Positions 26,020 through 35,052 are shown, counted from the stretch's first letter. The stretch: DNA of 46,578 nt from an uncultured Marvinbryantia sp. (GCF_905201705.1 NZ_CAJKOX010000036.1:1-46578); one strand, 5' to 3'. A program made the numbers and translations. Notes: a model not told the origin generated them from the letters alone.

Positions 26020-26490
26020 TTAAAAAACCATTATTGACAAGCTTCGCACATCGATCATTTTCAAAAAATAATTGATCCAAATTTCCGGATGTGGAGGATT
26101 ATCTCTTCCTGAATAATACAATGCAGGTAATCCCATTTGCAGCGATGCGTAATACTCATCCGGATCATACGCAAAATATTCTTCCAGAGAACCAATTCCA
26201 TGAAAGCCGTATCCATAATAATCAAGAATATACCCTGACATTAGTCTGGCAGTTCTTCCATTTCCGTCTTCAAAGGGATGAATAGTAACCAGCTGATAAT
26301 GGACTACGGCAGCAATGATTAACGGATGATCATCTGTGGCATTTACATATTCGACAAGTTCATCCAGTAACTCCGGAATATCTATATACTCCGGTGGAAT
26401 ATATTCCGGTGCTCCCGTTTCGGAATCATATGCTATTTCCGATATCCTTTGTAAAATTCCATTCGTTAGTGTAACCTTTTTTTCTCTGGA
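26020..26490 (-). pseudogene. Fic-domain gene fragment
   Basis: The fragment contains the Fic core HYQLVTIHPFEDGNGRTARL, including the catalytic His and the loop that binds the beta- and gamma-phosphates of ATP. Intact Fic enzymes transfer AMP to target proteins. The family-like sequence starts near NGILQRISEIAYDSETGAPEY, which is normally about 100 residues into the protein, and it stops soon after IWINYFLKMID. So both ends are missing. The 5' breakpoint falls at the 3' end of the neighbouring ATPase gene, which suggests that acquisition of that gene cut the Fic gene. The inhibitory helix cannot be assessed. Confidence 0.7.
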
Positions 26491-26504
26491 TGAAATACAG
26501 AAAA

Positions 26505-28295
26505 TTATAATGACTTTAGATATTCCTCTACATTCAGATATTGAATACCATCCAGACTGCCACTTTCCCCACGATAAATGACATATTTTCCTGTAATTTC
26601 TCCATAGCGATGGCTTGTCATAGCACATTTTTCCTCGTCTTTCAAATTGCGGCTCTGTTCTGGAACCTGTTCTTTACTATACTTCACTTCGTAGATCTTG
26701 CAGTTAAGTTCTTTTGGATCAAAAACTACCATATCGAACTCTCCGACTGCGAATTGAAGCTTGAATACCTTTTTCTCCGGATGAGCAATTTTCGTTTCCA
26801 GTAAAATAATATCTTCCATCATTCTTCCACGGATCTCGCTGAGCAATCTATCCAGGATTCTCTGTCTTTCAACCAGCGATAATTCACTGAATTTTACATC
26901 AAGAAGCAGATTAGACACAATCGCATTGGCCTGCGCATATCGCATACCTGGCTGAGTGATTACTGTCACACTTTCTTTTCGATTGACTTCCGGCAATGAT
27001 TCCAAATCAATCTTCATAATCAGATCCAATAAGGTAAGGTATTCCTCTATCTGTGCCATATGATAATCTTCAATCTGAATGCTTTGCTCTTCCTTGTTCA
27101 GAATATCGAGCATCTGCATCATACCACGAGTCACTGCATCCGAATCCATATGTGCTTTGATATTAATAGGCGCTTCCCTGTCTCTAAGCAGATTTGATGC
27201 CGTAACAGCAATATCATGCGACTTGAATGTCCTTTCAACAACCCTTCGCGTGAAGCTGTGATTGATGTTTTCAACTACACGATTAATTACATTCGTCAGT
27301 TTTCCCTTTTCATACAGATCCAATAATGAGCGGAAATGTCCACCATATTCATACATCTTAAGGGAATGCTGAATGTTTTTTGCAATCGCTGTATCAATAT
27401 ATTCTTCCGCACTTCTGGCTGAAGCAAAGATAGCATCTTCATTGTAATTTACACCGCTTAAACTCATGGTTCCACCATAACGGATATACTCATCAATCCC
27501 TTTGATTCCGAGAACCTCCTCGAATTCACGATACGGGATGAATGTTGTATGCATCATAATACATCGATCATACAGCTGTTCCTCTTTTGAGAAGGCAAAC
27601 CCCAAAGAATCCGTTCCCGATAAAACGATCTTCATTCCACTGCTGGCATATATATCTGAGAAGAGTGCAGCACCTTCGATGAAATCCTCCATAAGTGTTA
27701 CCTCATCGATAAATACATACTTGAAACCTTTTATCTCCAGCAACCTTAGATCCTCATCGATATCTTCCAGAGTATCTCTGGATCTCACCTGGATAAAGGC
27801 AGCCTTACGAAATTCAGTTTCAGGTAACTCTGTAAGAATCTGACGAATCATCGTTGTCTTACCGGTCCGTCGAAGACCATAGATTACAAACACTTTATCT
27901 GACTGACTGCCGAAAACATAATCTCGCAGTTCACGAATACATTCTCTCTTCTTGTATTTCTTCGTCACAGCAATCTGCGCGCGAAGACGACTGCCTGTTC
28001 TTACAGTTGTCTTAAACTCCAGATATTCTTCTTTTGTGGTTTCTTTCTCAGGAATAATTTGTTTTTTCAATTCTTTTAGATTTTTTTCCAGTTTCTTTCG
28101 CCGATCAATCCTATCTTTAAGTTCTGAAACATCTTTAAAATCAATATATTTTTCTACACGCTTACCATTCCTTGTGATTCGATGATAATAATATTCTTTA
28201 TCTCTGATCTTCTTTTTTGTGATGCTGCCTTCGGGCAATATAGCAATTTCCCGTTCAATCTCAGCAATTGCATTTATTAATTCTTCCTGACTCAT
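26505..28295 (-). CDS. AAA ATPase with a C-terminal nuclease-like domain
   Basis: The 596-residue protein has a charged, coiled-coil-prone N-terminus (about 1-85), then an AAA_14-like ATPase with Walker A IYGLRRTGKTTMIRQ (about 139-152) and Walker B YVFIDEVTLMEDF. Near the C-terminus GEFDMVVFDP followed by KIYEVKYSK has the D..ExK layout of PD-(D/E)xK nucleases. The ATG at 28295 is chosen because GGGAGG lies 9 nt upstream. An earlier GTG overlaps that site. It has its own promoter. Proteins of this build are common singletons in mobile regions and their role is unknown. Nucleic-acid targeting is an inference. Confidence 0.75.
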   Translation of the reverse strand: MSQEELINAIAEIEREIAILPEGSITKKKIRDKEYYYHRITRNGKRVEKYIDFKDVSELKDRIDRRKKLEKNLKELKKQIIPEKETTKEEYLEFKTTVRTGSRLRAQIAVTKKYKKRECIRELRDYVFGSQSDKVFVIYGLRRTGKTTMIRQILTELPETEFRKAAFIQVRSRDTLEDIDEDLRLLEIKGFKYVFIDEVTLMEDFIEGAALFSDIYASSGMKIVLSGTDSLGFAFSKEEQLYDRCIMMHTTFIPYREFEEVLGIKGIDEYIRYGGTMSLSGVNYNEDAIFASARSAEEYIDTAIAKNIQHSLKMYEYGGHFRSLLDLYEKGKLTNVINRVVENINHSFTRRVVERTFKSHDIAVTASNLLRDREAPINIKAHMDSDAVTRGMMQMLDILNKEEQSIQIEDYHMAQIEEYLTLLDLIMKIDLESLPEVNRKESVTVITQPGMRYAQANAIVSNLLLDVKFSELSLVERQRILDRLLSEIRGRMMEDIILLETKIAHPEKKVFKLQFAVGEFDMVVFDPKELNCKIYEVKYSKEQVPEQSRNLKDEEKCAMTSHRYGEITGKYVIYRGESGSLDGIQYLNVEEYLKSL

Positions 28296-28324
28296 AAGCA
28301 ACACCTCCCAAACTTGTTATATCC

Positions 28325-28353
28325 ATTATACCCATGTTTGTTCATTTTATCAA
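28325..28353 (-). promoter_or_regulatory. promoter of the AAA ATPase gene
   Basis: TTGATA (28348-28353) and a perfect TATAAT (28325-28330) are 17 bp apart on the minus strand. TTATACC-like repeats just upstream could bind a regulator. Confidence 0.6.
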
Positions 28354-28464
28354 GGGTATAACAGGTATAATATCATCTCAAGTTTGATTCAACAAAACTA
28401 TTGGTCACCCTCCCGCTTTTTTTTAGAGACTCCCCGTCTGCTCCTAAAATGCAGCATAAAGCAA

Positions 28465-28482
28465 TGTGCAAAAATCCCGACA
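28465..28482. repeat. left copy of an 18-bp direct repeat
   Basis: TGTGCAAAAATCCCGACA occurs here and again, exactly and in the same orientation, at 35053. This copy ends one base before the stop codon of the pRiA4b-type gene. The two copies bracket 6.6 kb. Confidence 0.7.
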
Positions 28483-28483
28483 G

Positions 28484-30196
28484 CTACAGCATGTTTTCCG
28501 GTTTCGGCATGCGTCCAGTCCATCCCAGACTCCTTGCCCATGTCTTATAGCTTTTCTTCTCTTCCAGATTATCACCGTTAATCGTCTCAAGGAATTCGCA
28601 AAAACCTCTGACACCACCAACATCATCCACAAGACTCAGTCCATCCCAGGCTATACAGATTGGTTTTTCCTTACGCTGAATATCTCTCAGCTTGTCCAGG
28701 AACTCTCCGTCTATTTGCTGACCAAAGGCATCTACAAACAAAGCTTTCTCAGGAACGAATCCATTTTTATCATGAAGCATATCGCCTTCTTCATCCCTGG
28801 CATAAACGGTTTTGTCGTACCAGGCATTGGTGCAGGTGATTTTAATCTCCCACCCATCGCCATAGTCATATCGATAACATAATGCAGATAATACCGGAAT
28901 TGGTTCAGGATTATAATCAATACACAGTTTTTCCAATTCACGGTCCAGTTCCTCCATCTCCCGGAAATATGGAACCATGTCGATCGTCGGATTTCCTTCT
29001 TCGTCAAAATGCGTTCCTGCCTCTTCAACGATCTGGTCCATACGGGCTGTCAGCTGTCTGTATTTTTTAATAATGTCCTTACGTTTTTCCTCAACTTGTT
29101 TCAGGACGACCTCTTTCTCCTGTTTCCATGAATCCCAATCTCCCTGTTCAGCCGGTGTTTTTAGTACAGTCCAAATCATCGGGCGCTCCAGCATTTCCTC
29201 ACACTGACCTTCCATATAGACATTCCACGTTCTCTGATCTGTTGTTTTCTTCTGAATAGCAGGCCATTCCTTTCGGAATCTGTCTACTTCAATCTGTGCA
29301 GGAATGTAATGCTCTCCCACGCCTTCATAGGAGTATGGTCCACAATACTTGGATTTCAGCCAGGTCTTAACGCTTTCACCTTCCTCATAATCATCGTCCC
29401 AATATATATCTTCATAATTCTCACTTGGAAAACGGAAATACATTCCAACCTGACGAGTCCACTCTTTTACCAATCCCCCATCTGTCATTTTTTTGAATTC
29501 ATCCTCATATGGAACATAGCTATGAAGATGACTGTTCTGCCATCCAAAAGCCTTCATAATTGCATAATGAAGACCATGCAGTGTCATACTACCCGGAACA
29601 ATAAAATCTCTGGTAATTCCATCCTTCATTCTTCCGTATCTTCTAAGAACTTCCTTATTTTCATCTGCGAAATATCCCAGGTCCATTTCCAAATGAAGCT
29701 GCATTGCCATAGGAATACGCTTCATCTCTGCTTCAATCATGTCCCAGAATTCTTTTTTCTCTTTCAGTAATCGCTCTTTTTCAGCTCTTAATTCTTCAAG
29801 AAGCCGCCGCTGCTCCTGAGTATCATCCTCTTTCTTTTTTGAACATGCTTCTGTATTGGTAACCTGATTTTTAGCTGCCTGCTGCATCCGTCCTCTATAT
29901 TTCTCACTTCGAATCGCTTCGCTGCTTCTGGCTTCCCCTCCATACTGCCCACGGGAATAGGGCATATAAGACTGAACATTCTTCTCTGATATAACAAGCT
30001 CCTCTGCTATTTCAGCTACACTTTTGCCCAGAGCAAGCAGCTCTGCAACCTGATTACTGGTTTTGCTTTGCCACAGTCCCTCCGTAATCAGAACTCGTCG
30101 TACTTTGATTGGATATGTCCCAAGCTCTTCTGCTGTCTTCTTTACAGAACCCGTCTCTTTATAACTATTAATAATCTGCTGATATAACTCATCCAT
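28484..30196 (-). CDS. plasmid pRiA4b ORF-3-like protein with an N-terminal HTH
   Basis: The 570-residue protein starts with helix-turn-helix-like repeats (residues about 1-75: GSVKKTAEELGTYPIKVRRVL and KSVAEIAEELVISEKNVQSYM). A coiled coil (about 120-150) follows. The C-terminal part holds the pRiA4b ORF-3/IS1096 accessory signature TLHGLHYAIMKAFGWQNSHLHSY split by an insert, then YRYDYGDGWEIKI. The family is linked to mobile elements and its function is unknown. Here the domain is interrupted by a long insert between the two halves (about 270-430). It has its own strong promoter, which separates it from the WYL operon. Confidence 0.75.
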   Translation of the reverse strand: MDELYQQIINSYKETGSVKKTAEELGTYPIKVRRVLITEGLWQSKTSNQVAELLALGKSVAEIAEELVISEKNVQSYMPYSRGQYGGEARSSEAIRSEKYRGRMQQAAKNQVTNTEACSKKKEDDTQEQRRLLEELRAEKERLLKEKKEFWDMIEAEMKRIPMAMQLHLEMDLGYFADENKEVLRRYGRMKDGITRDFIVPGSMTLHGLHYAIMKAFGWQNSHLHSYVPYEDEFKKMTDGGLVKEWTRQVGMYFRFPSENYEDIYWDDDYEEGESVKTWLKSKYCGPYSYEGVGEHYIPAQIEVDRFRKEWPAIQKKTTDQRTWNVYMEGQCEEMLERPMIWTVLKTPAEQGDWDSWKQEKEVVLKQVEEKRKDIIKKYRQLTARMDQIVEEAGTHFDEEGNPTIDMVPYFREMEELDRELEKLCIDYNPEPIPVLSALCYRYDYGDGWEIKITCTNAWYDKTVYARDEEGDMLHDKNGFVPEKALFVDAFGQQIDGEFLDKLRDIQRKEKPICIAWDGLSLVDDVGGVRGFCEFLETINGDNLEEKKSYKTWARSLGWTGRMPKPENML

Positions 30197-30250
30197 ATAT
30201 CAGGACCTCCTTCATATATCTTAGGTGGCCTACCTTTTATTTATGACATC

Positions 30251-30279
30251 AGTATACAGCCAGGCAGTTAACGTGTCAA
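30251..30279 (-). promoter_or_regulatory. promoter of the pRiA4b-type gene
   Basis: TTGACA (30274-30279) and TATACT (30251-30256) are separated by 17 bp on the minus strand. This is one of the best sigma-A promoters in the window. Confidence 0.65.
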
Positions 30280-30357
30280 CCTTACCTTTCAGTCATCAAA
30301 GAAATGCATTTCCAGGTTATATGAAGACCCCAAAATGCATATTTTACCACATTCACA

Positions 30358-30678
30358 TTACCAGCGCTGCACCATGAATTTCACTCTCTCCTGCACGTCC
30401 TCACTAAAATCAGACAGATCCTCAAGACCAATCACCTCATCCTGAACCAACCAAACGAGATCGATCAGCATATCTGATTTGCTGACAGATAAAATAACGC
30501 CAGGAGCTTTGCGATCTTTTTTGATACGCTCTTCCAGTGCCCAAAATCGTTCAGAACCCTTCTTATCACAGGTCAGCAGCTCTACATATTCCTTGCATAA
30601 ACGTTCCATATAACTTTCCTGCCAACCAGGAAGTTTCTCACGGAACAATTTCCAATCACGTTTTGATACTTCAACCAT
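30358..30678 (-). CDS. small helical protein of the WYL operon
   Basis: The 106-residue protein begins VEVSKRDWKLFREKLPGWQESYMERL and appears fully helical and charged. I recall homologues placed directly after WYL regulators in Firmicutes islands but no function is known. It starts 18 nt after the WYL gene, so it belongs to the same transcript. It has no membrane segment and no cysteine pairs except C28 and C37-type singles. It could be a partner or inhibitor of a neighbour, which is speculation. Confidence 0.55.
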   Translation of the reverse strand: MVEVSKRDWKLFREKLPGWQESYMERLCKEYVELLTCDKKGSERFWALEERIKKDRKAPGVILSVSKSDMLIDLVWLVQDEVIGLEDLSDFSEDVQERVKFMVQRW

Positions 30679-30696
30679 AATCTCACCTATAACCGA

Positions 30697-31680
30697 TCAA
30701 TAATTCTCAAGCACATCCTGCAGATATGCCTTATATTCAGCCTTTACATTATCCGGTCCCGTGATCTTCATTCCGGATCCGATACCAGTTACCCAACCAA
30801 AGAACTGCGGACTTACTGATACAAGTACTCTGGTTTTGAAATGATCTTCTCCCTGCGGGATCAACCATACATCATGTCCAAAGCGATCGATGATAACACC
30901 GGCCAGTTCATTCTTGCATTCCAACGTAACTTCCGCATCTACACCGCCGTACATTCCAAAGGTCTTCTTAGCGAATGCAGCCAGATCAAAGTTCTTGAAG
31001 GAATCTTCACCCTTACGATCTGTTTCCAGTATCTCTGTATTCTGCATCTTATCTACACGATAATGCTTAATAATTCCAGCCGCCGCATCATAAGCTACCA
31101 GATAATAATTCTCATCATCCCAGGTCAGTGCCCATGGGCTGACAACGTAGAATGCACCGTCTTTCTTCAGTTTCAGTTCTTTCTTAACAGTCCACTCTGC
31201 ATAATGGAACTTAATTTCCTTATTCTCGTAGATTGCAGTATGAATGTAGTCCACATTGTAATAAACAGTTTCATTCTCTGTCTTCGGACGGTTTACGATG
31301 AAAACATATTTGGAAAGCATTGCAGCATCCGTTCTGCAGCAGAGCTTCTCTAATTTCGTTATCAGTTCCTTGGATTTCTTCTCAGTGATAAACTTGGAGG
31401 ACTGAACAGCATCTACCAGGAGCTTTAACTCCGGCAATTCAAAATCTCTGGCACCGATATAATAGCCAGGATTTTTCCCCTTCTTCTGCTGGATATCCAG
31501 TCCGAATTTCTCAAGGATCTCCATCTCTGTATATATCGTTCTTCGATCCGTACTGATGCCATATTCCTGATCCAGAATCGTGCATAATTCCGATGCGTTC
31601 AGCATGTGCGTATCATCGGTACGTTCCAGAAGGATTTCCATAAGGCGCAGTGTACGAAGTTTCTGATTAAAGGAAGCCAT
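30697..31680 (-). CDS. WYL-domain transcriptional regulator
   Basis: The 327-residue protein has an N-terminal winged helix (about 1-70, DRRTIYTEMEILEKFGLDIQ). The WYL domain (about 145-225) is seen as VSPWALTWDDENYYLVAYD and IKHYRVDKM. A C-terminal WCX extension follows. WYL proteins bind nucleic acids or nucleotides and often control phage-defence genes (for example in CBASS, BREX and CRISPR loci). It lies in an operon with a nuclease and a methyltransferase, so it probably senses infection or DNA damage and sets expression of the set. Confidence 0.85.
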   Translation of the reverse strand: MASFNQKLRTLRLMEILLERTDDTHMLNASELCTILDQEYGISTDRRTIYTEMEILEKFGLDIQQKKGKNPGYYIGARDFELPELKLLVDAVQSSKFITEKKSKELITKLEKLCCRTDAAMLSKYVFIVNRPKTENETVYYNVDYIHTAIYENKEIKFHYAEWTVKKELKLKKDGAFYVVSPWALTWDDENYYLVAYDAAAGIIKHYRVDKMQNTEILETDRKGEDSFKNFDLAAFAKKTFGMYGGVDAEVTLECKNELAGVIIDRFGHDVWLIPQGEDHFKTRVLVSVSPQFFGWVTGIGSGMKITGPDNVKAEYKAYLQDVLENY

Positions 31681-31712
31681 AGCATATCACCTCATATACT
31701 CTTTCGTTTTAC

Positions 31713-32894
31713 TTATTCCCGTAAATTCCAGATTTCATATCCCTGCCGTCTGGCCGAATCATAGACCGGCTGCATGTTTTTCTCCAGAATATTATAGAAT
31801 TCTTCCTTCGAATTTCCCGGTCTGTACAATTCCTGTCCTGCCCAGATAGAATGCAGATTATCCCGATAGCAGGCTTCAAACAGCTTATGAAGACCTGCCC
31901 GTTCATGGATCAATGTATACATGCCATATTGATTTTCAGCAAACACTGCAAAGAAAGGATCCCACTTGGGAAGCTTGTTACTCTTCGACGAATTCAAAGA
32001 AGAATCCATCGGCATCAGATTCCAAAGTTCATCATTCATAACAAAAGACCATGGAATAAAATGATCTACATCATACTGCTTTGTGATAATCGGATTACCC
32101 GTAAAGACATCGCATACTTCTCTTACTTCCAGGATGCCTTCCCAAAGTTTACGTACGTTATTCAGCTTTCGCATCTTTTCATCCATCGGAGCCAGCTTGT
32201 AGATCAGGCCCGGAACCTCCGGATTATTATTCTGCAGCCATTTCACCTTTTCATACTGAATCCATCCAAGAATATTTACGGTATTATCCTGGATCATCTT
32301 CATCCAGTCTGAGTTGAAATGGACTTCTTTTTTCAGTTTACTGCTATCTCCAAAGGTATATGGCAGTCGAATCATAGTACTGTCAATTCTTCGGATATAT
32401 TCAGTCAGTCTGCGGATGCTGCCCCACGGCACTTCCTCTGCACTTTTGGAGAAGAATCCCGCCAGTGCACGTCCCGGAACCATATTTGTCAGCTGCTCTT
32501 TGGAAAGTTTTAGCTCCGCATTGTGCTCTCTAATGGCATTCTTAATCTCTACTTTAGAAGCATTTGCCGGAAGGTCACTCAGTTCCGTCAGTTTCAGAAC
32601 AGCACGTTCCAGACCGTCTCTCACAAGGCCGTCCGCCTGGATGCCGCTAAGATGAATATGAAATTCTCTTACAGAATACCATGCATTGCAGATCATTTCA
32701 TCAATGATTACATCGAACGTAGTCTCCTGAATACCCTCCGAAATAATATCCACAATGGCTTCCAGCCAATAGAACTTATAACAGTAGGACGGATCCTTCA
32801 TCATCTGAGAGAAGCCTTCTATATCCAGGGTGTTGTAGTACTCTCCATTGATATGTAATGAATATCCTATTTGCGGAGTATTAAATTTAGCCAC
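31713..32894 (-). CDS. HNH endonuclease-domain protein
   Basis: The 393-residue protein carries an HNH motif at about 275-320: QYDVDHFIPWSFVMNDELWNL followed by N and K residues in SLNSSKSNKLP. This is the layout of the beta-beta-alpha metal nucleases. The long N-terminal part (about 1-260) is helical and unlike known domains I can name. It presumably recognises DNA or a partner. Translation starts at a GTG that overlaps the methyltransferase gene by 28 nt, with AAGGGG 9 nt upstream. With the methyltransferase this could be a restriction-type pair, but no target-recognition domain is evident. Confidence 0.75.
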   Translation of the reverse strand: MAKFNTPQIGYSLHINGEYYNTLDIEGFSQMMKDPSYCYKFYWLEAIVDIISEGIQETTFDVIIDEMICNAWYSVREFHIHLSGIQADGLVRDGLERAVLKLTELSDLPANASKVEIKNAIREHNAELKLSKEQLTNMVPGRALAGFFSKSAEEVPWGSIRRLTEYIRRIDSTMIRLPYTFGDSSKLKKEVHFNSDWMKMIQDNTVNILGWIQYEKVKWLQNNNPEVPGLIYKLAPMDEKMRKLNNVRKLWEGILEVREVCDVFTGNPIITKQYDVDHFIPWSFVMNDELWNLMPMDSSLNSSKSNKLPKWDPFFAVFAENQYGMYTLIHERAGLHKLFEACYRDNLHSIWAGQELYRPGNSKEEFYNILEKNMQPVYDSARRQGYEIWNLRE

Positions 32895-33451
32895 CTCTCA
32901 TCACCCCTTCCTGGTCTGACATCGCCAGTAATCCAGTAGTCTTCTATCGTAAGCTCCGGTATCCCTTTCATGAATTCCCGAAATGTATCTTCCCTAAAGT
33001 CTGTAAAATAACGTCCGTTACGTTCTCCTTCAAAATCCCCGTACTTGAAAGAAGTGTAGATTACGCCGGTACTTTTAAGCGCATCACACATTTTTCGAAT
33101 CACCGAAAACAGTTTATTCTTTGGCAAATGCAAAATAGAAGAGCATGCCCAGATGCCATCATATGTATCAATCTCATCCAATTCCTCAAACAGCATTTCT
33201 TTTACTTCGATACCGGTAAAATCACTGGCCAACCGACAAAGTTCTGCAGATCCATCGGTCGCTGTAACCCGGTATCCTTTATCCAGGAAATATTTTGTAT
33301 CGCGGCCGGAACCGCATCCAAAATCGAGAATCGATGCGTTTTCATCCAATAATCGCAGGAATCTATCCTGAGCGTGATGCATGTCAACATTCTGTGTATT
33401 CTCTATGAAGTTTTCTGCATTAAGATTGTAGTAATCAATCGTGGGATCCAT
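32867..33451 (-). CDS. class I SAM-dependent methyltransferase
   Basis: The 194-residue enzyme has motif I ILDFGCGSGRDTKYF, the acidic residue after strand 2 (VTATDGSAEL) and post-motif features (DGIWACSSILHL). I chose the second ATG at 33451 because AAAGGAAG then has normal spacing. The catalytic motif NPPY or a Cys motif of DNA methylases is absent, so it more likely modifies a small molecule, protein or tRNA than DNA bases. It is tightly coupled to the HNH gene. Tellurite-resistance-type methyltransferases look similar and are an alternative. Confidence 0.8.
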   Translation of the reverse strand: MDPTIDYYNLNAENFIENTQNVDMHHAQDRFLRLLDENASILDFGCGSGRDTKYFLDKGYRVTATDGSAELCRLASDFTGIEVKEMLFEELDEIDTYDGIWACSSILHLPKNKLFSVIRKMCDALKSTGVIYTSFKYGDFEGERNGRYFTDFREDTFREFMKGIPELTIEDYWITGDVRPGRGDERWLNLILRK

Positions 33452-33469
33452 TTTCATACTTCCTTTCGC

Positions 33470-33727
33470 TCAGTGATAACTATCCTCAAGAAAGCCATCC
33501 AGGTCAGTTCTCTCTTGTATTTTTTCTAAGTTATTTTCTTCATCAAAATAGACCTTATCACCTTCGTTAATATTACGCTCATACAGCATGGCATCTTCTG
33601 ACTTTACTATTAACTCTTCACCTGAAGAATTCATAAGTGTGACCACCGCCATGACAGGTACTCCCTCAACTCGTTCTTCGCATCCGAAGTCCAGGTCTTC
33701 ATCGATTCTTTTTACCATATAGATCAT
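33470..33727 (-). CDS. small acidic protein, first gene of the WYL operon
   Basis: The 85-residue protein reads MIYMVKRIDEDLDFGCEERV and has a strand-rich middle (VPVMAVVTLMNSSGEELIV) with an acidic tail. It looks like a small beta-barrel of the OB or SH3 kind, but I cannot name a family. It begins the run small protein, methyltransferase, HNH, WYL, 106-residue protein, with gaps of 18 nt or less or overlaps up to the HNH gene. No clear promoter is visible just upstream, only gene remnants. Confidence 0.6.
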   Translation of the reverse strand: MIYMVKRIDEDLDFGCEERVEGVPVMAVVTLMNSSGEELIVKSEDAMLYERNINEGDKVYFDEENNLEKIQERTDLDGFLEDSYH

Positions 33728-33750
33728 AAAATATTATTCCTTTTCCACAT

Positions 33751-33953
33751 TTATGAAACAGAATTCTTCTTAAATTCTACTGCCGCCTGCAGTCTCCGAT
33801 ATGTATCAGCAGGCCTTTTTGCAAAATCGGCAATTGATTTCTTCTCAACAATTGCCCCACCTTTAACTGCTAAAATATTTCCATCACTGAAAACATACTG
33901 CACGTCACCGTATACAAATCCGACATTTGTATCATCACCACTAATTTCTGCTT
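33751..33953 (-). pseudogene. 3' remnant of an unknown gene
   Basis: One frame on the minus strand reads ISGDDTNVGFVYGDVQYVFSD and later RRLQAAVEFKKNSVS before a stop at 33751. There is no start codon and the frame opens directly after a TAA that lies inside the XRE remnant. The composition is that of a real protein, about 65 residues. I do not recognise it. Confidence 0.4.
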
Positions 33954-34139
33954 ACCAAATCACCAAAATCGCAATCTAACTCAGCACAAATCTTTTCTAA
34001 AACAGCAAGAGAAACTATTTGTCCCTTACTCATTTTTGCCAGTGTACTGCTGCTAATGCCAACACGTTCTATCAGATCCATCTTTTTTTATATTATGATC
34101 GATCAATAATTTCCATAATCCATTATATGATACGCCCAT
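33941..34139 (-). pseudogene. XRE/HTH_26-type regulator broken in a poly-A tract
   Basis: The ATG at 34139 reads MGVSYNGLWKLLIDHNIKK. A frame change at a run of seven A (34083-34089 as T on the plus strand) leads into MDLIERVGISSSTLAKMSKG and ICAELDCDFGDLV. Together they form a normal small Cro/C1-type regulator of about 66 residues, the kind found in integrative elements. The indel at a homopolymer may be decay or a sequencing artefact. Confidence 0.7.
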
Positions 34140-34432
34140 GCTGTTGCCTTTCTGACTGTACCGTCGATAAACATCTACATAATATTAATATTGTACAACA
34201 GATTTCGATATCCTTCCATTTATAATTTTGATTTCTCAAAGTTATACTTCTATTTTTACTTTATTACATTTTTTACTTTATTACATTCGATAATCCTTAA
34301 CTAAAATTTACTTTATAAAAACGCCTAATAGCCGAGACTATTTATTAGCCTCAGCCACTTACAATACTATTATTCTTTTCAAAAATCAAACATCTTATCA
34401 AATCCAAACATAATTTATCCTCCCAAATCTCT

Positions 34433-34717
34433 TTATAAAAATGGCAATTCATCATCAATGTTATCCGGAATATTCATGAATCCATCTGCATCCAAGGGTG
34501 CTGATAATGATCTGCTGTAATTACCCTGACCACCATTCCCTGCCGCAGTTGTTTTGCTTTCTGCAAACTCCTGCTCCTCTACAACGATATCCGTTGTATA
34601 AACTTTCTAGCCATCACGATTCGTGTAACTGCCGGTCTGAATTCTTCCGGTCAATACAATCTTTGTTCCCTGGTGCAGATATTTCTCTGCAAATTCTGCG
34701 TTACGCCCGAAGGCAAC
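34433..34717 (-). pseudogene. ssb: single-stranded DNA-binding protein fragment
   Basis: The frame reads VAFGRNAEFAEKYLHQGTKI, VLTGRIQTGSYTNRDG, then an in-frame TAG (34608-34610), then KVYTTDIVVEEQEFAESK. It ends with the acidic tip DDELPFL that SSB proteins use to recruit partners. The N-terminal third of the OB fold is gone and is replaced by a fragment of another gene. So the copy is inactive twice over. SSB genes are common in conjugative elements. Confidence 0.8.
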
Positions 34718-34886
34718 TTAACCAATAAAGTCTGCACTCGCCAAGTCCTTCCTTCTTTACAACGATGGTCTCTTTATCGAACTTGTTATCCGGTTCCTTC
34801 TTAAGTTTCAGTTTCATTCCCGGCTTCAGGAATTCGTTGCCGTGATAATACCTGGTTCCTGTCAGTGTGAAATAAATCTTACTCAT
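34701..34886 (-). pseudogene. HIRAN-like domain fragment fused to ssb debris
   Basis: The frame starts MSKIYFTLTGTRYYHGNEFL with GGAGGAAGG upstream. The text LKKEPDNKFDKETIVVKKEG is typical of HIRAN domains, which bind DNA ends or stalled forks. After GLGE the sequence switches to out-of-frame ssb and stops. About half of a HIRAN domain is left. The clean junction with ssb at about 34717 marks a deletion that removed the end of one gene and the start of the other. Confidence 0.6.
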
Positions 34887-34898
34887 CGCCCTTCCTCC

Positions 34899-35000
34899 TT
34901 AGTCTTCCATGAATTCAAAATATTCTTTATCGCTGGCAAATAAAATGTACCTGCCATCTACGTATCCCATGTATCCGTTGCTTGTAACATATCCCTTCAT
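34899..35000 (-). CDS. 33-residue small protein typical of integrative elements
   Basis: The ATG at 35000 follows AAGGAGG at good spacing. The product reads MKGYVTSNGYMGYVDGRYIL and ends ASDKEYFEFMED. It is compact, with aromatic and acidic residues. Short proteins of the form GYMGYVDGRYILFAS recur in conjugative elements of Clostridia as I recall, with no known role. The stop is followed 9 nt later by the HIRAN gene's ribosome site, so the two were cotranscribed. Confidence 0.55.
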   Translation of the reverse strand: MKGYVTSNGYMGYVDGRYILFASDKEYFEFMED

Positions 35001-35052
35001 TTGCCGTCCTCCTTGATTCCTTTTCTGATGCTACCAGTTTACAACAAATAGC

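Noticed and set aside
31713..33451. A classical restriction-modification pair (HNH plus methyltransferase)
   Set aside because: The methyltransferase lacks the NPPY-type or Pro-Cys motifs of DNA methylases and there is no specificity domain, so I kept a looser defence hypothesis.
21400..35000. CRISPR array
   Set aside because: I looked for evenly spaced repeats of 25-37 bp in the defence-like island and saw none. The palindromes near 43 kb differ in arms and spacing and do not form an array.
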